Assembly (NCBI GenBank): GCA_963539845.1
Contig: CAUTML010000001.1
Span: forward strand, 1-64,000
Length of the DNA stretch: 64,000 nucleotides
Direction of reading: 5' to 3'
From: CAMUQR01 sp963539845
GTDB taxonomy: Bacteria > Patescibacteriota > Saccharimonadia > Saccharimonadales > Saccharimonadaceae
Part shown: positions 26,285-34,799 of the stretch, piece after piece
How positions within the stretch are numbered: the stretch's first letter is position 1
Layout: each line of letters starts with the position of its first letter
Position numbers and translations under genes: made by a program
Notes under the pieces: generated by a model
Told to the model about the DNA's origin: nothing
The model's database searches: none
Seen by the model: only the letters and a program-made list of their open reading frames with translations

Positions 26285-26562
26285 AATCCCAAATGAGGTT
26301 ATAACTTAGCTGTGAGATGTAGTCTCACACTGGATTAAAAAAGATTAACGGTCACATAAGCAATTAAAGTAGGGCGACGGATAATTTAAGAAGCTATTGA
26401 TTATTTTTCTTGATTAAATAATTATTAAGCTTAATTCATGGTATAATAAAAGAGAATCATATGTGGTTTGCTGATGAAAAAGTCTGTATCAATAATTCGA
26501 CGAAGATGGGCCTGTAAGCAAAACATCAACACCACATAATATATTTTAAAAATAGGAGCGAT
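26285..26562 (+). promoter_or_regulatory. Promoter and structured leader of the 667-residue protein gene
   Basis: TGG-TATAAT at 26442-26447. Thirteen bases later an 18-codon ORF (26461-26517) begins. Its first bases ATGTGG...TGATG can pair with CATCA...CCACAT at about 26523-26536, making a large stem-loop in the leader. AGGAG precedes ATG 26563. Upstream of 26400 nothing is seen. Confidence 0.45.
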
Positions 26563-28566
26563 ATGGCTGAAAAACTGAAAATACAACCAGGAAGTGATAA
26601 AGAAATTTTTAATAACCAATGGCTAGAAGCACAAAAAGCTCAATATGATTATCATATATCGCCTAATGAAGTTCAAAACCAACCAGTTACACCTGAAGTA
26701 ACTACTGAATGTAAAGAAACCGAAATATCGCAAGCATATGAACAAGTTACGAATGCTTTTGAAAAACTACGTGTCGAAAAAGAAACAATTGAAGAAAATA
26801 ATGAACAATCTTCCGAAGAAAAACCTAACGAAGAAAAGAGTGAAGAAATACCACAAGAAAATATATTAACCAACGAGATTGAAAAAACACCAACTTTAAT
26901 ACAGAAAGCCTCTAGATTATTGGTGGATAAATTAGGAATTACAAGAAGACGGCGTATCAAAGAACAAAGACGGCGTATCAAAGAACACGAGGCCATGATG
27001 CGACAAGAACGGGCTAAACAAAAAGCTTATGAAGAAGGAAAGAAAAAATGGGAAGAAAGAGAGGCGCAAGCGAGAAAAGAACGCGAAGAAAGAGAGGCAC
27101 AGTTTAAAGCGGAACAAGAACGCAGAAAAAAAGAGTCTCTTGCTAAATACATGGCTGAAGCGCGCGGACATTTTGAAAGTGAAAAAAAAGAACGTATTCG
27201 AAAACAACGCATTCAAGAAATAGTTGAAAAAGACCTAAACTCTCGACTACTTTCAATAGAGAATCTCGAAGAAGAGATATTGTTGGAAAATTCAGAAGTT
27301 CAAAAAAGATTTGTTGAGTTTGAAAATAGCCAAATTCCAGTTTATGATTTGAAGGGGTTAGCTTTTTCAATGCTTTCTACTACGATAGATTACAAGCAAA
27401 TCGATGGTTACTCGAAAGCCATAGGTGCAAACAGTTCTAGAGCTGTTTTCGATGATCCAGCAATTTGGGTGGAAAATTATTATAAAGTCAGTGCTTCAAA
27501 TGGCTTTAAGGAAAATGGTCCTAATTCTCGCGGAGATACTATATCGACTTCGTATCGCAATTCTGAACGGGATAGAAAGAGTTATGCCACTGGCGAGTTG
27601 ATTTATGGCTTTAGCGGTGTTAGTGCCGATTCGATTATTAATATTTATATTGGTGATGGTGCAACGCTTAATACAGTAGGTAAGTATGATACAAAGTTAT
27701 CAAGTCCTGATATTATAGATGAATTAGAAGGACCTGATAAGTTCGGTTTTTACAATGAAGTTCTATTAAGACGTTACAGTGAAACTGGTCAAGCAAAACT
27801 TCCAGATTATATTATTGTAGAAGATGATAAAGTTTCCGAAATAGCGCTTAAACACGCTAATTTTTTTAATATACCGATAGTCAACATAGAAAATAGTATT
27901 TATAGAGAAAAAGCTATAAAGCACGGAGAAGAAATCATAAAATCAATAGACTGGAACGGAGATTATATTGATATTAATAAGAAAATTAGCGAACTTATGA
28001 GTATATCTGAGTACGGGCAGAGTTATTATCAAAGAGAATCAATCGGTCGCGAGTGCGACAAGCTCGTTATACCGAGAGATCTGATTGAAGATGAAAGGAC
28101 AAATGTGTGTTTTGAACTATCAAATTTAGAATTTGATAGAAGATTGGGATTTATCAAGGATGTTTTAGAAAAAGCCATAAAAGACATAGATAATGCAACG
28201 GCGAATGGTCAAAAGGCGCAAGATTTCCCGCAATTTGATCTTTTTAACGTTTATATAGAAGATGTGCAAAATGGTCAATATTGTCACTGCTTTGATGATA
28301 AAGAAGACTGGTCTAGGAGCGTGCCCGGTAATTGTAATTCTATACATATTGTTTTTAGGATAAAAGGAACTCATCATACTATGCCGACCATGATTTTTGA
28401 CGGCGAAAATATTTATAAGTTAGAAGAAGCTATTGCTCATGGAACTAGAACCCAAGAAGATATTGACAATGCTGACAGTAGTTATTATAAGGAGATTGAG
28501 CCGCTCGTTCGAGATTATTTTAGAGCTTTTCGTCAAAATCATAAAATTAAGATGGGCAGTTTTTAA
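26563..28566 (+). CDS. Large cytoplasmic coiled-coil protein of unknown function
   Basis: A 667-residue protein without signal or membrane helix. Residues 1-110 are acidic and disordered. Residues 120-240 form a long Arg/Lys/Glu coiled coil with a tandem RRRIKEQ/RRRIKEH repeat coded by a 21-bp DNA repeat. The C-terminal 400 residues are globular, with YNEVLLRRYSETG, LPDYIIVEDD and FFNIPIVNIEN. The last three resemble a segment I recall from large uncharacterised proteins of host-associated Firmicutes, where a Pro-Asp-Tyr-Ile strand and IPIV strand follow one another. Its own promoter and leader precede it. Lower GC than its neighbours suggests transfer. A host- or partner-directed effector is possible but unproven. 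Confidence 0.7.
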   Translation: MAEKLKIQPGSDKEIFNNQWLEAQKAQYDYHISPNEVQNQPVTPEVTTECKETEISQAYEQVTNAFEKLRVEKETIEENNEQSSEEKPNEEKSEEIPQENILTNEIEKTPTLIQKASRLLVDKLGITRRRRIKEQRRRIKEHEAMMRQERAKQKAYEEGKKKWEEREAQARKEREEREAQFKAEQERRKKESLAKYMAEARGHFESEKKERIRKQRIQEIVEKDLNSRLLSIENLEEEILLENSEVQKRFVEFENSQIPVYDLKGLAFSMLSTTIDYKQIDGYSKAIGANSSRAVFDDPAIWVENYYKVSASNGFKENGPNSRGDTISTSYRNSERDRKSYATGELIYGFSGVSADSIINIYIGDGATLNTVGKYDTKLSSPDIIDELEGPDKFGFYNEVLLRRYSETGQAKLPDYIIVEDDKVSEIALKHANFFNIPIVNIENSIYREKAIKHGEEIIKSIDWNGDYIDINKKISELMSISEYGQSYYQRESIGRECDKLVIPRDLIEDERTNVCFELSNLEFDRRLGFIKDVLEKAIKDIDNATANGQKAQDFPQFDLFNVYIEDVQNGQYCHCFDDKEDWSRSVPGNCNSIHIVFRIKGTHHTMPTMIFDGENIYKLEEAIAHGTRTQEDIDNADSSYYKEIEPLVRDYFRAFRQNHKIKMGSF

Positions 28567-28624
28567 AATAATTGCTTCATGGTATTATGTAATATAGATA
28601 ATAACCTAGGAGTCTAGGAGTCTT

Positions 28625-29154
28625 ATGCAAGAATTAGAAATAGAGAAACGTTTTCTCGTTCCTACGGATAAAATAGACACACTGAAAAATCCATCATCCC
28701 GGATTCTATGACAAAAATGAAGGACATTTATGTTCCAAACGGCCCAGCACATAAAGACCTACGTCTACGCCAGAAGGGTGACAAGTTCATGATTACCCGT
28801 AAGCGTCCGGTCAAAAATGGCGACACAACCACTATGCTTGAAACTACGATTGAGCTTTCTGAGGATGAGTTTAATGCTATGTCTCAGGGGATTGAAACTA
28901 GCGTCGAGAAAGAGCGCTACCTGGTCGATGTATCTGAGTGGCGTGGCGAATTGGATATTTTCCAAGGGCGTCATGCTGGTCTTGTTGTTGTAGAATTTGA
29001 GTTTCAGAATGATGCCGATTTAGCTGATTTCGAAGCCAATGCCAAACTGGATTTACTCGATATCACCAACGTAGAGTGGTTGGCTGGCGGTCGTCTAGCT
29101 GAAATCGACAGCCAAAATCTAAAAGAAAAAATCCAGCTTAAAGAATCCATTTAA
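28625..29154 (+). pseudogene. CYTH-domain phosphatase/cyclase-like protein, frameshifted
   Basis: ATG 28625 with GGAG six bases upstream starts MQELEIEKRFLVP, containing the ExExK signature of CYTH enzymes (triphosphate tunnel: thiamine triphosphatase, class IV adenylate cyclase, tripolyphosphatase). That frame stops at TGA 28709. The remainder (KDIYVPNGPAHKDLRLRQKGDKFMITRKRP and a C-terminal EFEFQND) lies in another frame, from about 28672 to 29154. A single extra A in the A5 run at 28685-28689 would restore one 177-residue protein. As read, the fragment from ATG 28708 lacks the catalytic ExExK. Either a recent pseudogene or a homopolymer error. Confidence 0.82.
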
Positions 29155-29164
29155 TAAAAAATAA

Positions 29165-29186
29165 TAAAAAAACGCGCTGACGCGCG
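29165..29186 (-). terminator. tRNA-Val(TAC) terminator
   Basis: On the minus strand CGCGC-GTCA-GCGCG is followed by eight T. Confidence 0.75.
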
Positions 29187-29210
29187 AAGATCTTTCGAAA
29201 AATCTGGAAA

Positions 29211-29287
29211 TGGTGGGCGGTTAGGGACTCGAACCCCAGACCCCCTCGGTGTAAACGAGGTGCTCTAGCCAACTGAGCTAACCGCCC
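29211..29287 (-). tRNA. tRNA-Val (TAC)
   Basis: Acceptor GGGCGGT/ACCGCCC reading from the minus strand, anticodon loop TTTACAC, A73, CCA encoded. Confidence 0.95.
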
Positions 29288-29442
29288 TAGTTTTTAATAG
29301 GGTATTCTATCATTATAGCAAATTTGTGTTGGTTTTGCAAGAGGTTTGAGGTGTAATTTCGGGCGGTAAGGTGATGTTTTGGCAAAAATCCACCGCAAAA
29401 GTTGTTATTTTACACCAAAAGGTATACAATAAACAGAGTTGT

Positions 29443-29519
29443 GGGAGATTAGCTCAGTTGGCTAGAGCGTACGATTCACATTCGTAAGGTCACAGGTTCG
29501 AGCCCTGTATTTCCCACCA
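29443..29519 (+). tRNA. tRNA-Val (CAC)
   Basis: Acceptor GGGAGAT/ATTTCCC, anticodon loop TTCACAT, A73, CCA encoded. Divergent from tRNA-Val(TAC); about 155 bases between them hold both promoters. Confidence 0.94.
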
Positions 29520-29615
29520 AATTGATTTTCAAATTCACCGTTTGCAATCTTGAGCAAGCGGTGCTTTTTTGTGGCGAGAAATCACCTTGCTCTAGCTTAA
29601 ACCGCCAAAAAAGTG

Positions 29616-29621
29616 TATAAT
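29616..29621 (+). promoter_or_regulatory. obg -10 box (leaderless)
   Basis: TATAAT ends seven bases before ATG 29629. Confidence 0.6.
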
Positions 29622-29628
29622 ATAGTCA

Positions 29629-30936
29629 ATGTTTATCGATTTAGTAAAAGTCAAAATTAGCGCCGGCAAAGGTGGTGACGGCTGTGTTAGCTTTCGTCAG
29701 GAAAAATACATTGACCGAGGCGGTCCCGATGGTGGTGATGGTGGTCGTGGTGGTAATGTAGTTTTTGAGGCGACCCGCAATTTAAATACGCTGGCGGATT
29801 TGCGCTTGAGCCCGTTTCTCGAGGCCGAGAACGGCGTGGCTGGTAGTAAACAAAAATGCCGGGGGCGAGCTGGGGCTGATTTGGTGGTGCCGGTGCCGAT
29901 CGGGACGCTAGTTTATAATGAAGCTGAGCAATTAGTGGCGGATTTAGTTGAGGACGGCCAACGGGCGATCGTGGCTCGGGGTGGTGATGGTGGTTTTGGT
30001 AATGCTCACTTCAAATCGTCCACTCGCCAAGCTCCACGTGTCGCCGAAAAAGGCGAGGTGGGCGAAGAATATGAAGCCAAAGTTGAGCTTAAAATGCTGG
30101 CTGATGTCGGGCTAGTCGGTTTGCCAAACGCTGGCAAATCGAGTTTTTTGAGCGTGGTGACTAGCGCCAAGCCAGAAATTGCTAATTATCAATTTACGAC
30201 ATTGACGCCAAACTTGGGCGTGGCTTATGTTGATAAAGACAGTTTGTTGATTGCCGATATCCCGGGCTTAATCGAGGGGGCGAGTGCCGGCAAGGGACTG
30301 GGCATGAAGTTTTTGCGTCATATCGAGCGCACCTCGGTGCTACTCCATCTGATTGACGCTTATTCGGACGATGTAGCCAAGGATTATCAGGTGATTCGGG
30401 GCGAACTCGATCAATATTCGGCAAAATTAACCGATCGTCCAGAATTGGTGGTGCTAACTAAAACTGAGGGTTTTGACCAAGAATTATTGCAAATGCAAAT
30501 TGACGAGCTTCGAACAGTGGTTCGTCCAGGTACCGAAATTATGGCGATTTCATCACAGGCTAAAATCGGCCTGGATGCTGTGTTGCGCCGTTTGTTAGAA
30601 ATTGTTAAAAGTGAACAACAACGCCAGGCGGAAGTTCAGACCATGATATCGGATGATGGAGATATACCGACGATTTCGTTGGCGGAAAAACAATTGGAAC
30701 AAGCCTGGCACGTCAAACGAGATGGCGAGCTGTTTGTGGTGAGCGGTTCCAAAATCGAGAAATTCGGTCGGCGGACGGACTACGCCAGCCCACAAGGTTT
30801 GGATCGTTTGCGGGATATTATGAAAAAAATGGGTATCAGTCGCGAATTAGTCAAACAAGGCGCTACCGGCGAATCGAAGATTAAAATCCGTGGTTCACTG
30901 CAGACTTTTAGTTTTGAAGAACAGCCCGAAAATTAA
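29629..30936 (+). CDS. obg: Obg/CgtA, ribosome-associated GTPase
   Basis: Obg acts in 50S subunit maturation and stress control. The 435-residue protein has all three domains: the glycine-rich Obg fold (KAGKGG-type loops, PDGGDGGRGG), a G domain with P-loop GLPNAGKSS near 164, switch II DIPG and a VVLTKTE version of the NKxD motif, and a C-terminal OCT domain (DGELFVVSG). Here NKxD reads TKTE, an atypical guanine-specificity motif also seen in other Obg proteins. Single-gene transcription unit closed by a strong terminator. Confidence 0.95.
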   Translation: MFIDLVKVKISAGKGGDGCVSFRQEKYIDRGGPDGGDGGRGGNVVFEATRNLNTLADLRLSPFLEAENGVAGSKQKCRGRAGADLVVPVPIGTLVYNEAEQLVADLVEDGQRAIVARGGDGGFGNAHFKSSTRQAPRVAEKGEVGEEYEAKVELKMLADVGLVGLPNAGKSSFLSVVTSAKPEIANYQFTTLTPNLGVAYVDKDSLLIADIPGLIEGASAGKGLGMKFLRHIERTSVLLHLIDAYSDDVAKDYQVIRGELDQYSAKLTDRPELVVLTKTEGFDQELLQMQIDELRTVVRPGTEIMAISSQAKIGLDAVLRRLLEIVKSEQQRQAEVQTMISDDGDIPTISLAEKQLEQAWHVKRDGELFVVSGSKIEKFGRRTDYASPQGLDRLRDIMKKMGISRELVKQGATGESKIKIRGSLQTFSFEEQPEN

Positions 30937-30960
30937 CCGATTTTTATATAAAAAACGATA

Positions 30961-30995
30961 AAAGCGCAAATCGGCGTGGTCGGTTTGCGCTTTTT
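30961..30995 (+). terminator. obg terminator
   Basis: AAAGCGCAAA/TTTGCGCTTT stem with a 13-base loop and T-run. Confidence 0.85.
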
Positions 30996-31007
30996 GCTTA
31001 TCTGCCG

Positions 31008-31013
31008 TAAAAT
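31008..31013 (+). promoter_or_regulatory. Exonuclease I -10 box (leaderless)
   Basis: TAAAAT ends six bases before ATG 31020. Confidence 0.5.
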
Positions 31014-31019
31014 AAGATT

Positions 31020-32432
31020 ATGCAAAGTTTTTTCTTTTATGATTTAGAAACCACTGGTTTTGATCGCGCTAATGATCGGATTATGCAATTTGCTGGGGTG
31101 CGGACGGATCTTGATCTGAACATTATTGGCGAAAAATATAATTTTTTGGTGAAATTAGCGGGCGATGTTTTGCCGAGTCCTGAGGCGATTATGGTGACCA
31201 AAATCACGCCGCGCCAAACGCTGGACGATGGTTATACTGAGGCGGAAGCGGTTAAGATTTTGACCGAAGAAATTTTTACGCCGGGGACGATTGCGGTTGG
31301 TTATAATAATGTGCGGTTTGATGATGAATTTATTCGCCATTTGTTTTGGCGTAATTTTATTGATGCTTATGAGTGGGTGTATCGTGATGGTCGGAGTCGG
31401 TGGGATTTGCTTGATGTGGTGCGAATGGTGCGTGCTATTCGGCCGGAGGGGATTAATTGGCCGGTTGACGACGAAGGCAAGGCTACTAACCGGCTGGAAC
31501 TGTTGTCGAAGGCTAATAATTTGGAGCACGAACAGGCCCACGATGCGTTGAGTGATGTTATGGCGTTAATTGGTGTGGCGCGGTTGATTAAACAGCATCA
31601 GCCAAAAATCTGGCAATATTTACTAGATATGCGCGATAAAAACGCCGTCGCTAAACTGATCAATCTCGACAATCCGAAACCGTTTGTTTATAGTTCGGGG
31701 CGACTAGACACCGAATTTAACAAAACTACCGTCGCCGTGCCAATTGCGCCGGCTAAAAACGGCAATGTTTTGGTTTATGATTTGCGCTACGACCCACTGG
31801 AATTAAAAGGCAAAACTCCCGAGCAAATTCGTCAAGATTTGCTGGCTTTTCGTGAGCAATATCCGACGGAACGGGCGCCTCTATATGCTAAAGACTTAAA
31901 ATATAACCGTTGTCCGGCAATGGCGCCGGTGGGAGTGCTGACCGAATCAGCCTGGAAAAACATTGGTTTGGATTTAGACACAGTGCAACGCCATTTAAAC
32001 GCCCTCAAAGCTAATCCAGAAATCGTGACTAATTTACGACTGATGATCGAGAACGCTCAACAAGCCTGGGCGGAGGTTGATCAGGATAAAATTCGGTTGC
32101 CAGAGGCGAGTTTGTATGATGGTTTCATCGGTAGTAGTGATAAGGCTAAAATGCTAGAAATCGCCACCCTGACTAAAGATCAAATTAGCGATTATTTACC
32201 CAACTTTCAGGATCAGCGCCTTAATGGCTTGTGGTTGGGCTATAAAGCCCGGTCGTTTGAGCGGTTGCTAACTGAGGCGGAACATCAAGCTTGGGACGAA
32301 TATCGGGCGAATATTTTAGCGCCTCAGCTGGCGGATTATCTTCTGCGATTACAAGCTATTGCCGAGCAAGATGGCGGGCAATTTTATGCCGAAGAATTGC
32401 GTCTGTGGATGGAAAGCCTATTGCCGGAATAA
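31020..32432 (+). CDS. sbcB: Exodeoxyribonuclease I (SbcB-type 3'-5' ssDNA exonuclease)
   Basis: Degrades single-stranded DNA 3' to 5' in recombination and mismatch repair. The 470-residue length matches ExoI. DEDDh catalytic residues are visible: FYDLETTG (Asp8, Glu10), YNNVRFDDEF near 100 and the HDALSD box near 178 with the final His/Asp. The ExoI-specific middle and C-terminal segments are present (YDLRYDPLELKGK, KYNRCPAMAPVGVL). Neighbouring obg has its own terminator, so it is expressed alone. Confidence 0.93.
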   Translation: MQSFFFYDLETTGFDRANDRIMQFAGVRTDLDLNIIGEKYNFLVKLAGDVLPSPEAIMVTKITPRQTLDDGYTEAEAVKILTEEIFTPGTIAVGYNNVRFDDEFIRHLFWRNFIDAYEWVYRDGRSRWDLLDVVRMVRAIRPEGINWPVDDEGKATNRLELLSKANNLEHEQAHDALSDVMALIGVARLIKQHQPKIWQYLLDMRDKNAVAKLINLDNPKPFVYSSGRLDTEFNKTTVAVPIAPAKNGNVLVYDLRYDPLELKGKTPEQIRQDLLAFREQYPTERAPLYAKDLKYNRCPAMAPVGVLTESAWKNIGLDLDTVQRHLNALKANPEIVTNLRLMIENAQQAWAEVDQDKIRLPEASLYDGFIGSSDKAKMLEIATLTKDQISDYLPNFQDQRLNGLWLGYKARSFERLLTEAEHQAWDEYRANILAPQLADYLLRLQAIAEQDGGQFYAEELRLWMESLLPE

Positions 32433-32447
32433 TTTTTTAAAAAAGTG

Positions 32448-32543
32448 TTGACATTTAGAAAATGATTGTGGTTTAATAGAAGTTAAGAGTATAGGAAAAA
32501 ACAAACATTTAAAAAATCCCGCTACATTTGAGCGGGATTTTTT
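32448..32543 (+). ncRNA. Candidate small RNA with its own promoter and terminator
   Basis: TTGACA (32448-32453), an 18-base spacer and TGG-TTTAAT (32472-32477) form a near-consensus promoter. The only sequence downstream is about 60 bases of A-rich RNA and then the stem ATCCCGCT/AGCGGGAT (32516-32538) with a T-run. The following gene is on the other strand, so the transcript has no coding target. The same hairpin can also terminate the MIP gene from the other side. Confidence 0.45.
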
Positions 32544-32558
32544 GTTGGGTGCGGTTTA

Positions 32559-33437
32559 TTAAGCGGTTTTGACTGAAGTTTTAACGCCAGAATCTTTAAC
32601 TAAAAGTTTATTGATGAAGAATCCGAGTACGCCGCCAAGAATTGGAGCGATGATGTAAACTACCGTGTTCCACTGCCAGGTGTCTTTGTCAAAGTCAACT
32701 GTTGAAACCGCCAAGGCTGGGTTTAGTAAATTAGCGCCTTGTTGTAAGTAGTTAGATAGCGAGTTGGCTACGAACCAAGATACAAACATGCCCCCGCCGA
32801 CTAGCACTGCTTTTTCACCGGTGTTGCGCTTAGCAGTTTGAGCTACTAGCAGTCCAAGCAAAGTCGCACCGACAAATTCACTGAGGAAAATAAACCATTC
32901 TTTGCCTTCGGTGATTTTGCTGAGTTTAAATAACTCTGGTTTTGCTTGTGAACCAAACATCGCACCTCGGCTGTTAGCTGCTTCTGGTACGGCTTGAATG
33001 AAGTTGGTCAGCAGGACTGAGGCTAACATTACGCCTAGGATTTGAGCAACGATTAGCAAAGCAGCTTTTTTGGCTGAGATTTTTTTGGTCAGCCAATTTC
33101 CCAAGACAAAAATTGGGTTGAAAAACGAAATTGCAAAGTTGCTGAAGGCTAATACCATAACGCCGACTGCAAACATCAGATAAAAGACATTACCTTTGCT
33201 GAAGGTGTACATCATGGTTAGTGCCATGGCGCCGATCATTTCTACGAAAAGTAGCGACAGGGTTTTAGCGCTAAAGATGCCGTCAAGATCTTTTGGTCCG
33301 GCTAGGCTTTTTACGAAGTTTGCCAAACCTGGTTTGGTTGCTGAGCTAGTGCCTTTAGTGACTACCTTGGTAGTGGTAGTTTTAGGGGCAGTAGTAGCAG
33401 ATTTTTTAGTAGTTTTTTTGGCTTTTTTATTGGCCAT
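32559..33437 (-). CDS. MIP/aquaporin-family channel
   Basis: A 292-residue membrane protein with six helices in the aquaporin layout. The two half-helix motifs are present as FNPI (SFFNPIFVLG) and NPA (ANLLNPALAV). The residue three after the second NPA, normally the selectivity-filter Arg, is Ala here, so permeability may differ from water channels. The first 40 residues form a Lys/Thr-rich extension with no known function, probably cytoplasmic. AAAGGAG precedes the ATG, and a TGA-TATAAT promoter lies upstream on the minus strand. It probably transports water, glycerol or another small neutral solute. Confidence 0.8.
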   Translation of the reverse strand: MANKKAKKTTKKSATTAPKTTTTKVVTKGTSSATKPGLANFVKSLAGPKDLDGIFSAKTLSLLFVEMIGAMALTMMYTFSKGNVFYLMFAVGVMVLAFSNFAISFFNPIFVLGNWLTKKISAKKAALLIVAQILGVMLASVLLTNFIQAVPEAANSRGAMFGSQAKPELFKLSKITEGKEWFIFLSEFVGATLLGLLVAQTAKRNTGEKAVLVGGGMFVSWFVANSLSNYLQQGANLLNPALAVSTVDFDKDTWQWNTVVYIIAPILGGVLGFFINKLLVKDSGVKTSVKTA

Positions 33438-33545
33438 AAATAAAATCTCCTTTTTATTAACTTTATTTGAGATTATTATATCATATTTTCAAAAATAGCT
33501 TAAAAAGTTGTCGAGAACTGTTCGGGAAAACTGATATTTTTAGTG

Positions 33546-33551
33546 TATAAT
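33546..33551 (+). promoter_or_regulatory. -10 box of the pheST operon (leaderless first gene)
   Basis: TATAAT ends seven bases before ATG 33559. Confidence 0.55.
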
Positions 33552-33558
33552 AAGAGAT

Positions 33559-33774
33559 ATGGGAATTATTCAACACAAAGAACTTAACGATTCGCTAGTC
33601 GATGCCGATATTGCACCAAAGGTCGAAATCGCGTCGCTAGACGGTAAACACATCGAAACTAAAGAACTGCCACCTGATGCTGAAGCAGAAGTTTCAGGAC
33701 GCGAATTAGCGCTGGCTGGCTTGGCGATTGTGGTTTTGGTGGTGGTGGCTTTGTGGCTGATATTAGGAAGGTAA
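33559..33774 (+). CDS. Small tail-anchored membrane protein ahead of pheS
   Basis: A 71-residue protein: a charged N-terminal half, then one C-terminal helix (LALAGLAIVVLVVVALWLIL, residues 49-68). No family recognised. It is first in the transcript, predicted leaderless, and ends one base before pheS, so it may serve to couple translation into pheS. A function of its own is not evident. Confidence 0.6.
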   Translation: MGIIQHKELNDSLVDADIAPKVEIASLDGKHIETKELPPDAEAEVSGRELALAGLAIVVLVVVALWLILGR

Positions 33775-33775
33775 A

Positions 33776-34798
33776 ATGAAACTAGCAACAATTATTCAAG
33801 AAATCGAAACTTTGCGCCAAACATTAGTTGCGGAATTGGCAACCACACAGCGACCAGAATCGCTCCTAAGACATCCGAAAATTAAACAATTTTATGAGAT
33901 GATTCCGCAACTAGAACCAGCCGATCGGGCTCAACTTGGTCAAGCGCTCAATCAATTGCGACAGGAGCTTCAGACTCTAATTCAACAAAAAATTGCTGAT
34001 GCTGAAGATGCCACTGTCGAAGCGCTCGACATTACCGCGCCGTGGGCAGAAAACCAACAACCTCCGCAATTATTGTCGGCGGATTTGGGCAGTATTCATC
34101 CGTTATCGCAGGAAATCGAAGCCGTCAATCAAATTTGGCGAGCGATGGGGTTTGAGGCGGTTGAATCGCGTCAGATCGATAATGATTTCAATATGTTCGA
34201 AGCACTTAATTTTCCCGAGGGACACCCGGCACGTGATAGTTATGATACTTTTCGGACTGAAGAAGGTCTGATTCCGCCAGCCCACACCAGTACCATGCAA
34301 AATCGAATTTTGCGCGCTGGTAAGGCCGAGCTTGAGCGTAATGGGCAAATTGCGGTGGTTAGTTACGGGCGAGTATTTCGCAATGAGGATCTAGACGCTA
34401 CTCACGAGCATACTTTTCATCAATACGAAGGCGTGTTCGTCAGCCGTGATGCGACCGTAGCGCAGATGATGGCGACGCTCAAGGCGTTTTTTGAGGCCTA
34501 TTATCAGGATAAAGTAGCGGTGCGGACTCAGCCAGGTTATTTTCCGTTTGTCGAGCCAGGGCTGGAATTTATGATTGAAAAACCAGCTTCAATCGGTGGT
34601 AAGCCCGGCGACTGGCTGGAAATGCTCGGTTGCGGCATGATTCATCCTGAAGTTCTCAAAATGGCTGATATCGACCCGAAGCAATACCGCGGTTTTGCTT
34701 GGGGTGGCGGTTTTGAGCGGTTAGTGATGCTCAAATACGGCATCAGCGACATTCGGCTGTTTGAATCTGCTAAATTGGAGTTTTTAAGGGAGTTTTAA
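33776..34798 (+). CDS. pheS: Phenylalanyl-tRNA synthetase alpha subunit
   Basis: Catalytic subunit of the (alpha-beta)2 PheRS that charges tRNA-Phe (present at 60633). The 340-residue protein has the N-terminal coiled coil that binds tRNA and the class II motifs: motif 2 with GRVFRNEDLDATH and FHQYEGV, and motif 3 with GFAWGGGFERLVMLKYG. The phenylalanine pocket region EMLGCGMIHPEVL is intact. ATG 33776 follows a GGAAG site at the end of the upstream gene. pheT starts two bases after its stop. Confidence 0.97.
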   Translation: MKLATIIQEIETLRQTLVAELATTQRPESLLRHPKIKQFYEMIPQLEPADRAQLGQALNQLRQELQTLIQQKIADAEDATVEALDITAPWAENQQPPQLLSADLGSIHPLSQEIEAVNQIWRAMGFEAVESRQIDNDFNMFEALNFPEGHPARDSYDTFRTEEGLIPPAHTSTMQNRILRAGKAELERNGQIAVVSYGRVFRNEDLDATHEHTFHQYEGVFVSRDATVAQMMATLKAFFEAYYQDKVAVRTQPGYFPFVEPGLEFMIEKPASIGGKPGDWLEMLGCGMIHPEVLKMADIDPKQYRGFAWGGGFERLVMLKYGISDIRLFESAKLEFLREF

Positions 34799-34799
34799 A

